NCBI RefSeq assembly: GCF_900129635.1
Contig: NZ_FSRB01000003.1
Location: 248,001-312,000 of the forward strand
Length of the DNA: 64,000 nt
Direction: 5' to 3'
Source of the DNA: Singulisphaera sp. GP187
GTDB taxonomy: Bacteria; Planctomycetota; Planctomycetia; Isosphaerales; Isosphaeraceae
Part shown: one piece after another, positions 8,409-21,439 of the stretch
How positions within the stretch are numbered: the stretch's first letter is position 1
How the letters are laid out: every line of letters begins with the position of its first letter
The notes under the pieces: generated by a model
Told to the model about the DNA's origin: nothing
Database searches by the model: none
Seen by the model: only the letters and a program-made list of their open reading frames with translations
Translations under genes and position numbers: made by a program

Positions 8409-9029
8409 ATGAGGGATGATCCCTGAGCTGCCATCGAGATGCTGTAAATTGACGGCCCTCAATCAGCAGGCTTCTAAAAGGAGGTTTGTGCGAGCCAATC
8501 GGTACAGACGGTTGCATCAATGTTAAACATAAGACGCCATGCAACCTGTATCTACTCCAATTCGCCTACGGAGGGCCATGAGGGGGCAGGCTGCTAGCAG
8601 GAGTGGTCTACAACAATCCTGCCCGCAACTTGCCCCCTCGAGGCTATGCGTCTCGCAACCGCTAAGCCCATATGTTTCTAGCCATGGGCTGGCGGCTAGA
8701 GTTCACCTTGGAGAGGCTCGGATAAAACTTAATCATGGATTCGCTTAAACACCGGAACTCCAGAAATCCTCGGGTCAGCGGCAATGATTAGGGTGTGTTT
8801 TGTCCGAGCCACATAGGAACCAGCACCTGGACTCGAAATAGACGGAGTATTAAGCTCGAATAGGCCACTTGGCACGACGCTCCATCTGAACCGAGACACC
8901 TTGTTTAAAGGGTATTTTAGCAAGAACATGGTCGCCTTCTGCGACGGTCGGCCACCTATGCATTGCAGTCTGCTCCTGCTTAAATCCTGACGATCTGCAC
9001 GAATTAGAGAATTCAAGGAATCCTTGGCA
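8409..9029 (+). other. Intergenic stretch, no firm gene
   Basis: Six hundred bases between two island genes. A small minus-strand frame at 8929-8729 ends in ARTKHTLIIAADPRISGVPVFKRIHD (given here without its first half). It has the texture of a real protein but no ribosome site and no family I recognise. On the plus strand GAATTCAAGGAA precedes the next gene. AAAGGAGG at 8478-8485 is followed by no long frame. Confidence 0.35.
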
Positions 9030-10019
9030 ATGAACATCCGGTCGCAAGCAATGCTTTTGTTACTTCCGCTTCTTCTCGGGAGCGACTGGTCCGACTCCGA
9101 TACCTCACTTGCTATGGTCGTCAAAGACGCCATCTCATCAAATGCATCGCGATGGAATTCGGGGGCGTTGAAAGTCCGTTTGACGTTTTATTCCAAACCG
9201 TCGGCTATGAATCTCGAGATGGATGCCGACGTAACATGGTTAGGAAGGCAATCATTGGTGGCATACAGATTGCGAGATATCACTGGAAACGTAATCGGTT
9301 CGCCCAGCCCGGACGTCCCACTAAATGAGCAGCCTATAAATTATATAATGCGATCGCCAACGAGTCTTTATACATATCATTCGAAAAACAAATCTTTGGT
9401 TCTTTACGACCCAAAAAGGAAAGAGCCTATCGTCGAAGTCTTTGCGGTTTCCCCGGTCGATTTCTGGGAGTATTTCCACGGCGGTTCACTTACAGCCAAA
9501 CGAAAATGGGTAGATATGATCGGCCCAAACCCGATCTTCCCAGATAGCACCTATTCTCTCGCACGACTGGACAATCATCGTGTCAATTTCATAAGACAAG
9601 ACAGCGGCGGTGGGATGCTCGAGCTTACGTCATCCATGGCAGTTGCCGGCAACGTGACGAAGGCCGCTTACAAAAATAGAAGCGGATCGCCCTCCTTCAT
9701 TCAGAACTACGATTGGCGAACCGACCGCGATGGAGTGGCCGTTCTGGACAAATGCGAAATACGTGCGAGCCGCTCTGGCGATCTTGCTGACGCCGACCTC
9801 AGTCTTGTTGCCGAGTTTAAAGACATCGACCTTAAAACCAAGGTTCTTCCAGCGAAATTCACCGAGGATAGCTTGTTTCGGCTTCTGCCTCCTGGATTCA
9901 CGTTTGTAAATCAGGTCACCGGGAAGCGGGTTCGCAACGGTGGGCTTAGAACCGAAACCGACTCGAGACTGAAATCTGTCGCCAAAGATCTTAAAAGACA
10001 TGGCTTCCTAGCCAGATGA
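9030..10019 (+). CDS. Secreted protein of unknown function
   Basis: I place the start at ATG 9030, preceded by AAGGAA, rather than TTG 9024. Residues 1-18 or so (MNIRSQAMLLLLPLLLGS) are a signal peptide. The 329-residue protein is rich in beta-strand-like segments, with VRLTFYSKPSAMNLEMDADV and later VAEFKDIDLKTKVLPAKFTED. The pattern resembles planctomycete proteins distantly related to LolA/LolB-type lipoprotein carriers, but no motif confirms that. Base composition is AT-richer than the flanks, like its neighbours. It lies between the Cys-rich protein and the C39-DUF1573 protein on the same strand and probably belongs to the same unit. Confidence 0.65.
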   Translation: MNIRSQAMLLLLPLLLGSDWSDSDTSLAMVVKDAISSNASRWNSGALKVRLTFYSKPSAMNLEMDADVTWLGRQSLVAYRLRDITGNVIGSPSPDVPLNEQPINYIMRSPTSLYTYHSKNKSLVLYDPKRKEPIVEVFAVSPVDFWEYFHGGSLTAKRKWVDMIGPNPIFPDSTYSLARLDNHRVNFIRQDSGGGMLELTSSMAVAGNVTKAAYKNRSGSPSFIQNYDWRTDRDGVAVLDKCEIRASRSGDLADADLSLVAEFKDIDLKTKVLPAKFTEDSLFRLLPPGFTFVNQVTGKRVRNGGLRTETDSRLKSVAKDLKRHGFLAR

Positions 10020-10145
10020 TGACACGGCTCTAAGAGCACATTTCAACGCCTGCACAGAGACACAATCGCATTCCACATTTATAGACGATTCCTCTGTACC
10101 AAGCATTCTGCTAATCTCATAAATTCAATCCAATGGAGAAAAGAG

Positions 10146-11825
10146 TTGCTTATTCACTCTACCACCGTATTGCTCTGCCTATCCCTGTGCTCGTTGGGTG
10201 CCGAGCCGAGCAAATTAAAAAAAGACCTGCCGGATGTACGCTGTGGAAGTTATGCGCTATTCGTCGCCCTCACTGCTCTTGATCTCGGTCCTAAGACGTT
10301 CGATGAGCTTGAATTGGCGTTAGGCCCCCCTACAGATCGAGGCTATTCCATTGCCCAATTAAATGAACAGGCTAAAAAGTCTGGCGCCCGCACGCTCGCA
10401 CTGTCGACGAACCTTGACGAGATTCTGGCCCGGCCTGATCGATTCGTAGCCATCTGCCTGATTAACAAAAAACACTTTGTTATATTGCAATGGATCGACG
10501 AAGCGCAGGGTATGGCCGAGATTATCAACGGGACCATAGCAAGTCGAATGCCACTTGACACTTTCAGGACCGCATGGGGTGGAGAATGCTTGCTGCTGGG
10601 CACCCAGCCACTGACCACAATATCGGTTCGCTCCTATTCGCACAAACAAATGATCACTTCAACACTCATCGTTTGCGTACTAGCAACAATACTACTTGCG
10701 TTTTGTGCACTTTACCTGAGAGCAAGAAATCGCCTAGCATCAAAGTCGATTTGCTTGGTGGGCGCATGCATCCTGGCGGCCTCTTCCGCCGGCTGTGGCA
10801 AGGAAAAAGCAAGTGCCTTCAGAAATTCGCATTCGCCCGAGCCTCAATCATTAGTTGCCTCCTCCAATGTTCATGATCTCGGCGTGATTGCTTCACTCTC
10901 CGCGGATCGCATCGAAACAATCGAAACTAAGATTCGCAACATATCGAATGCACCCGTTTCTGTTCTAGAAATTCAGTCTGGATGTGGCTGTACATCTGCG
11001 GCCTTAAGCAAAACTCGCATCGAATCGGGCGAAGAAACAGTCCTGACTACAATTATCAAAGTAGGCATTGATCCACAGCCACGTAGGAGTGTTGTCAGAT
11101 TAGTCTCCAGCACATTGGGTTCACGGCCATTATCTATCACATACCAGTGGCAGGCCGCTGCGACGATTCTCAATATGCCAAGGTCAATTGATTTGGGAGA
11201 ACTTGGCCCTGGCGTGCATAGGACAGCTCAAATTGCGATAAGTTCAATTCATCCTGAATTGTGTTCTCGATGTGAAGTCGCATCAAAGCCTAGTTCGCAA
11301 TTAATGTCAATCGGATTTTTCAAGGCCGGCCAAGTTTCACGACTGTTATCGAACGGGAAGATGTCGAACTCGGTTAAGCTCGGCGATATTGCTCTGGACA
11401 TCCGTGGCGATCATGAGGAGCAAGAGCATCGGGAATCTGTGGGATTGATTCTGTCATGTGGAGGGAAAATTCTTGGCGAATCAACAATTCCGGTGTTTTG
11501 GCGTTCTCGCTCGATTATTAGGGTCTCGCCAAGTCGGTTATGGCTTGGCGTTCACAAGATTGGTGACACGCTTTCCGGCAAGCTTAATTTGTCTTCTGCC
11601 GATGGTAAGCCGTTTCGTATCCGGAAGGGCACTTCCGATGATCCGCATCAATCCATTGAGATCACGTTTGACGGCGAAGACCGGTCGTCCCACATGGTAA
11701 ACGTACTGGTCAAGTCCCCCGTCGTACCGGGCCCATGGCGAAGCATTCTGTCATTAGAGACTGATAATCCGAACGCAGCTCAGCTATATGTACCAGTCTC
11801 TGCGATCATCAATGAGGCCTTATAA
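10146..11825 (+). CDS. C39-like cysteine peptidase fused to a DUF1573 domain
   Basis: A TTG start follows ATGGAGAAAAG. Residues 1-19 are a signal peptide. Residues 28-152 resemble bacteriocin-processing C39 peptidases: VRCGSYAL with Cys33, SIAQLNEQAKKSG, KKHFVILQW with His110, and a closing WGGECLLL. The usual third residue Asp is Asn128 (IING). Residues 169-191 form a membrane helix. Residues 200-217 (SICLVGACILAASSAGC) look like an embedded lipoprotein signal with lipobox Cys217. DUF1573 follows from about 239, with its hallmark GCGCT at 279-283, then about 230 further beta-rich residues. It may cut Gly-Gly leaders outside the cytoplasm. The fused lipobox suggests two ancestral genes joined together. 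Confidence 0.75.
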   Translation: MLIHSTTVLLCLSLCSLGAEPSKLKKDLPDVRCGSYALFVALTALDLGPKTFDELELALGPPTDRGYSIAQLNEQAKKSGARTLALSTNLDEILARPDRFVAICLINKKHFVILQWIDEAQGMAEIINGTIASRMPLDTFRTAWGGECLLLGTQPLTTISVRSYSHKQMITSTLIVCVLATILLAFCALYLRARNRLASKSICLVGACILAASSAGCGKEKASAFRNSHSPEPQSLVASSNVHDLGVIASLSADRIETIETKIRNISNAPVSVLEIQSGCGCTSAALSKTRIESGEETVLTTIIKVGIDPQPRRSVVRLVSSTLGSRPLSITYQWQAAATILNMPRSIDLGELGPGVHRTAQIAISSIHPELCSRCEVASKPSSQLMSIGFFKAGQVSRLLSNGKMSNSVKLGDIALDIRGDHEEQEHRESVGLILSCGGKILGESTIPVFWRSRSIIRVSPSRLWLGVHKIGDTLSGKLNLSSADGKPFRIRKGTSDDPHQSIEITFDGEDRSSHMVNVLVKSPVVPGPWRSILSLETDNPNAAQLYVPVSAIINEAL

Positions 11826-11828
11826 ATC

Positions 11829-12881
11829 ATGTGCGAGCCATCCCCCAGTTTTCGTCCCTATCCTCGAAGGCACCTAGAGCTGGGCTTCTCCCTGATTGAA
11901 GTCCTTGTCGTGGTTTCTGTCCTGGGTCTGCTGTTGGCACTTTCAATACCGGCCGTGCAGGCCTCACGTGAGGCTGCTAGACGTTTGACGTGCATTAACA
12001 ATCTTCATGAAATCGGCATCGCCCTCAATGCTCACCACGGTGTGCATGGGCGGTTTCCGAGCGGCATGCGTCCCGATGGCACAAGCCGTACTGGAGATCT
12101 TTATGCGGCTGGCCCTTCGTCGACGCATGCGCAATTGCTTGCGTTTATCGATAGCGGTGTGTTATTCAATGCGATAAATTTTGCGGGCACCTCATTTAGG
12201 GGCCCCTCGCTTTCGTTGCGTCCATCTAATGAGACCGTAAGAAAAACCACAGTGACAAGCTTTCTGTGCCCTTCTGACGGCTCGCTCAGCCTTGGGGGTA
12301 ATAATTACCGAGCATGTGTTGGCTCCTTGCCGTACATGCATGACGGAACTCCCTGGCCCGGGGGCGGGGGTGCATTCCCCGGTCTTAAGGCCGTCTCCGC
12401 AGGGGACTTCTCTGATGGATTGTCTATTACAGCGGGCTTTAGCGAACGACTTGGTGGAAGTGGCCTGAAACATGCGTTCTCACAGCCCAGAGATTTGTGG
12501 TTTAGCGGACTGGAGGCTCTTGGCAATCCGGAATCAGCGTCCGAGGTGGCTTCCGCATGCGCGGGTTTGTCGACTACTCCTCCCACATTCTATGAGCTTA
12601 TGGGGCATGCGTGGCTTCCTGCAGGATATGAAAACACGCTGTACAATCATGTTTTGACGCCAAATTCCAGAGTTTGTGATTGCAGCACCGGAATCTACGA
12701 GAACTCGGTTGGACAAACCACCGGAGGAGCGATCAGTGCAAGAAGTCGGCATCCTGGTGTCGTCGGTGTTTTATTCATGGATGGGTCAACACGATTTATT
12801 CGAGAGTCCATAGCAGCCCAAGTTTGGTCGGCGCTTGGCACTCGTTCAGGAGGGGAAACGATCAATTCCACCGATTATTAA
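11829..12881 (+). CDS. DUF1559 prepilin-like protein
   Basis: The N-terminus has a type IV prepilin cleavage site, ELGFSLIEVLVVV, with cleavage expected after Gly19 and Glu24 at position +5 of the mature chain. A hydrophobic helix and the DUF1559 body follow (CINNLHEIGIALNAHHGVHG, then FPSG; near the end GVLFMDGSTRFIRESI). At 350 residues it has full family length. These proteins are thought to be exported by a type II/IV pilus-like machine and to form surface or extracellular structures in planctomycetes. The gene starts 3 bp after the C39-DUF1573 stop, so the two are co-transcribed and probably act together. Confidence 0.85.
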   Translation: MCEPSPSFRPYPRRHLELGFSLIEVLVVVSVLGLLLALSIPAVQASREAARRLTCINNLHEIGIALNAHHGVHGRFPSGMRPDGTSRTGDLYAAGPSSTHAQLLAFIDSGVLFNAINFAGTSFRGPSLSLRPSNETVRKTTVTSFLCPSDGSLSLGGNNYRACVGSLPYMHDGTPWPGGGGAFPGLKAVSAGDFSDGLSITAGFSERLGGSGLKHAFSQPRDLWFSGLEALGNPESASEVASACAGLSTTPPTFYELMGHAWLPAGYENTLYNHVLTPNSRVCDCSTGIYENSVGQTTGGAISARSRHPGVVGVLFMDGSTRFIRESIAAQVWSALGTRSGGETINSTDY

Positions 12882-12912
12882 GTTAAAGAGAAAGTGGAGC
12901 TGTATATCGATT

Positions 12913-13543
12913 TGCGGTAGAGTCAGTCATCGATCTGGCAATTGTACCTCCGCCAGAACTCGGAGACGATGCGCGACAGGTAGGCGTTTCGGATGATTGG
13001 AGTCGTGTCGAATCCTGCCAGCCATTCGAGTGCGCCAAGTGCTCGCGAGAGCGATTCGATGGCAAGCACGAATGTAAGCAACATCACGGCATGTTTCAGC
13101 GCAAATCTCGATCGGACCAGGGTGATCCTGGATAGAGCTCGGACCGCCAGGATGGTGATGGTGCAACCGACGATCCCACCGAAGAGGCGCAGAACCTGCG
13201 GCCAAGGGCTCTCCGAACGCGACAACCGCCGCTTGTAATCGGGATAGACGGCAGAGAGTACCGGGAACGGAATCAAGAAGCGGTAGTATTCGCGAAGGAC
13301 GATGCGTCGGTCGACATTGCCCCAATGGCGAAAGTAGTCGACCATTTTGAAGGTAATGTCGCCCGATGCGAAGGCGGACGCAGCCCGTAGCCCCAGATTC
13401 GCGGACGGGATGAGCCATGGGCAAACCAGGATGATCGGTACGAAGCACCAGCCGACGAAGGCGCCCACACGACCTCGAAGCCGATACCGCGGCAGCGGCG
13501 CGACCAGGATCGCCAGGAAGAGCCGACCCACGTTCTTCATCAA
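12913..13543 (-). pseudogene. Truncated copy of the wax-synthase-like gene
   Basis: The frame starts at 13543 and matches the N-terminal two thirds of the gene at 6075-7052, including GDITFK and LREYYRFLIPFP. It lacks five residues (YGFAM) and stops at a TGG-to-TGA change inside the motif that reads HDW in the intact copy; here it is DD and a stop. Homology ends near 12913, 31 bp after the DUF1559 gene. The conserved His and the last third are absent, so it should be inactive. Confidence 0.8.
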
Positions 13544-13576
13544 CGACTCGATACAGAGCTAGGAAGCCTCGCGCGA

Positions 13577-13775
13577 CTCGTTCCCACGGTCCCCCACTAT
13601 GCCTTACCCACAAGTCGTAAGTCGTTAGCAATCCGGAGGTTACGGAAGGGGGCTGTGGCCCGAGCTGGATGCCACAACTGGAGGACTCTCAAGCACTTGC
13701 GCCGATCACCCTCGCTGGACACCGGGCCAGACCCCCACTTGTGGGTAAGGCATAGCGGAGGACCGTGGGAACGAG
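13577..13775. repeat. 199-bp element with 38-bp inverted ends
   Basis: Positions 13577-13614 and 13738-13775 are inverted repeats that differ at only two sites. The outer tips read CTCGTTCCCAC and GTGGGAACGAG and enclose a 123-bp core with no gene. The form fits a non-autonomous MITE-like element, or a very large hairpin. It lies just upstream of the truncated wax-synthase copy and separates it from its former promoter region. Confidence 0.65.
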
Positions 13776-14114
13776 GGTGATTCTTCGAGTCTGTCTCGGA
13801 AGGTCCGTCTGAACCGGGAAATCAGGGATGATTGGGTGCCACGCGGTTCCGTATTTGTCACGCGACAGTAAGTTAGGCCGCGCAATCGCGACACGAAGTT
13901 TGTCCGCAACCTGTTCGTTTGACACCTACTTGTTCGTCACCGCTAATCCCATGATCCGCTCGCGACTAATTGCGGACGCCACTTGCCGGCTCAACTGTCG
14001 CCCCTCGGTGTCCGCGATTACCCACTCACAAGCCAAGGGGTCAAAATTCACATACACATGCTTATTTTTGTTGAGAATTCCGATGTAAAGATTTCTATTG
14101 CATACGGAAATGTA

Positions 14115-15132
14115 TCAAGTTGCTCCTGCCCATCGTCGACCTGTGGAGTTGGCCAGGTGCCTATTGACCGATTCCAGACTCCAGTTGTCCCGCTCCCACG
14201 CCGGTGTAAATTCGCGACCGGAGCTCGCCAACTCGGGGTACGCTTCCAATCGGCTCCGGCCCTTCACGCTGGGATACTCGCCACGCTGAATGTCGTCCAT
14301 AATCTTCAGGCGTTCCCGCAACTCTTCCGGGGTCGCGCAGGCCTGCGGTTCCGCCCACCGCTTGGCCGTCCCTTGGGACCGCTCAACCACCCCATTGTCC
14401 TGGGGGGTTGCCGGAGGGTTGTAGTCGATACCGACCTCTATCCCGGCCAGCCACAGTCCGAGGTCCGTCGGCAGGTCGCCCCGCGCCGAACCCCACGGCG
14501 TCCCATTGTCGACCCGGATCCGATCGGGTCGGCCCCAGCGGGCGAAGGCCAGGCGGAGTTGATCCTGGGTCGACGCGGGCGAGACCTGGTTCCAGCGGGC
14601 CGGGGGGGAAAACCTCGGTCCAAAGGACTGCGCCACTGCACTCGTCAACGATTCTTAACCAGCAAACTCGCTGCCCGGTCTGGAGCGGAACGAGTTCGGC
14701 GGCGTCCATCTGCCAGACCTCATGAGGCCTGGCAGCCCGTAGAGTATCGCTCGAGGGCCGCCGTCCCGGCGGGGCGGGCGCGAGGTCGGCTCGGAGGAGC
14801 CACCGTTGAAGAGTCCGAGTGGCGGGGAGCGGTCCGTCGAGACCGTTGCGACGTAACATCACGCGGATCAACCCCGCCCCCCAGGTTGGGTGCTCGCGGC
14901 GAAGCTCCAGCACGGCTTGTACAAGGGTCTCGATGGGCTTAGGTGTCGCGACTCCACAACGGTCGTAGGACGTGGCCAGCGGATCGGCGTTCTCGGAACG
15001 GAAACGTTGAAACAACCGCCGAACGGTGCGTAAGGAGAGGTCCAAATCCTTGGCGATGGTCCGAACATCCTGTCCATCCTGGAAGCGATTCCAGATGGTT
15101 TGACGAATGGGAAGGGGGACGTGGCGTGGCAT
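14115..15132 (-). pseudogene. Transposase (IS481-like, integrase core), frameshifted
   Basis: The first frame from ATG 15132 has an HTH (DVRTIAKDLDLSLRTVRRLF) and the first catalytic Asp in EVWQMDAAELV. The second frame continues with RVDNGTPWG (second Asp) and DNGVVERSQGTAKRW (Glu). The two frames join at a run of seven C on the minus strand (plus-strand G at 14602-14608); six C would restore one continuous frame of about 340 residues. Either this copy is dead, the assembly has a base too many, or the TTTTCCCCCCC site supports frameshifting. Confidence 0.75.
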
Positions 15133-15194
15133 GAGCCGTTCTCCACGGACGACGGGCGAAAGAACGAGTCTCTACTGTAAAGCCATACCGATTC

Positions 15195-15298
15195 GCGGAC
15201 AAACTTCGTGTCGCGATTGCGCGGCCTAACTTACTGTCGCGATTGCGCGGACAAACTTCGTGTCGCGATTGCGCGGCCTAACTTACTGTCGCGTGACA
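15195..15298. repeat. Tandem duplication of the right end of the IS481-like element
   Basis: The inner copy (15195-15242) and outer copy (15247-15298) both contain GCGGACAAACTTCGTGTCGC followed by the same tail to CTTACTGTCGC. The left end has only one copy. It may be two overlapping ends from nested insertion, or replication slippage. Confidence 0.75.
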
Positions 15299-15444
15299 TA
15301 TTCGGAACCCGTACCCCCCAGGCCAAGGCATTCCCGCATGGGTTCCGAGTCCGGAACCGCATGGCACTCGGAGAAGATCCAAAAGCTTCGGTGGGATTCG
15401 CCTTTCGGGACAGACTCTAAGCTCCATGGCGGGTCGTTGTTCTT

Positions 15445-15730
15445 CATCGAACACGATCTCGTACCATCGACAACGGACAGCCGAGCGACCATTGTGACCG
15501 ATTTGAGGCCGGAGGAGCACCGCTTGTCGGGGCACCCTCGCCCTGGTCTTCGGCTTTCGGCCCCAAAATAAACACCTGTCCCCTGGGTGTCCAACGCCAA
15601 ACTCCGGGAATCTTCGGGTGGGGTGACCGCACCACGGAATGTGGATTTCCCCCGTCTCCCACTATGCCCGCCGCGAGAAAACCTGAGGAGGTCGGTGCTG
15701 TCCGCCGCCAGGCCATAATGATCACCGCCG
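15445..15730 (-). repeat. Second copy of the wax-synthase upstream region
   Basis: This segment repeats 7062-7330, including the bases around the start codon (TTCTTCAT). It is now about 1.9 kb from the truncated gene body at 12913-13543. The 199-bp inverted-repeat element, the IS481-like element and about 140 bp of unassigned DNA lie between them. The remaining bases up to 15971 show no other gene. Confidence 0.6.
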
Positions 15731-15971
15731 CGAAGAACACGAGCAACCGTTGAGAAATCGGATGCGTAAAGACAGCCGCGGAGGAGCCGATCAACGCAGA
15801 GCGATCCTCAGGTGGAATAGGGATAGGTCCGTCCTCGGTCGGTGCTCTCGAGAAGTCGGTTCAATTTCTGATGCGATCGCCGTGACTGAACCGAAAACCT
15901 GGACCAGTCGAGCATCGCGGAAGGCATGCTCGTAAAATGAAGTCAGTCACAGGTCTCGAGAGAACCGCACC

Positions 15972-17408
<1,437 letters not shown>

Positions 17409-17527
17409 GCTCAGCCCGGACAAGCTGACCGGGAAGGTCGATCAGGATTGGAAAACGGAACTGACGATCAAGAGGCCGGGGGATTCGCATTCAAGCCGAT
17501 TGGCCCGGCGGCTCGAGGAGGTGTCCC

Positions 17528-20824
<3,297 letters not shown>

Positions 20825-21439
20825 CTCAGCCGGTCGTGGGACTGTCGGAATCATGTCGGATTGCTCTGGCATTACTCGAACTCGCCGCAGCCGAGTACCG
20901 TGTCACAACCTCGGTCGGGGCCGCCATTTTGGAGTGGGTTCGTCGCTCCTGATGAGCGAGACGCAGGGCGGAGGCACGACGAATCGAGCCCAGGTCGCGA
21001 GCGACGATAGATTTTAATATTACCACATACAATATTGTTCACTTCATATTTTTTCATCTCCTTGAAACGTTCATCACGAACAAGGACAACATCGCCCGTT
21101 TCTGCAAGAATTACCGGTCGCGGTCGCGTTGGACGGGAACAGCGAAATGACCGCGATGCGGATCGCTGAATGAAAACGTCAAGGTAGCCGTTCACGTATG
21201 TCCGTCAGTTACTGATCGCTCTGTCATCGGCTGAGGTGGATCTGAGGTCGCTCTTGCCCGACGTTTGGATCGCCGCGCATCCCGAGCACTTCCTGCAGTG
21301 CCGCCGCGATGAGGCGGAGGCGGCCGCCCGAGCGCGGAAGCGGCGTCGCGAGAGACGCCAGGCCGAGTCGAAAACCGGGCTCCCAGCAGGTTGAAGTCGT
21401 GCCTCGCCCTGGGTTGATCGGACATCTCGATCAGCGTAA
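20825..21439. other. Intergenic stretch, no gene seen
   Basis: About 600 bp between the hybrid kinase and the convergent MocR-type gene. It holds an AT-rich patch at 21008-21060. Frames on both strands are short, lack ribosome sites and show no family signature. Confidence 0.5.

Larger units (their letters stand above)
13856..15298 (-). mobile_element. IS481-like insertion sequence in the loop of a palindrome
   Basis: The ends are inverted repeats of about 52 bp beginning TGTCACGCGACAGTAAG on the left and ending CTTACTGTCGCGTGACA on the right. TATT flanks both sides (13852-13855 and 15299-15302) as a 4-bp target duplication. Outside lie GGTTCCG and CGGAACC, so the target was a 7-bp stem with loop TATT. 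The element carries one transposase gene, which is frameshifted. Family assignment rests on the TGT...ACA ends and the HTH plus integrase-core layout. Confidence 0.75.

Noticed and set aside
13850..15300. CRISPR-like repeats at the ends of the IS481-like element
   Set aside because: Only two tandem units on one side and one inverted unit on the other, with no spacer series; they are transposon ends.
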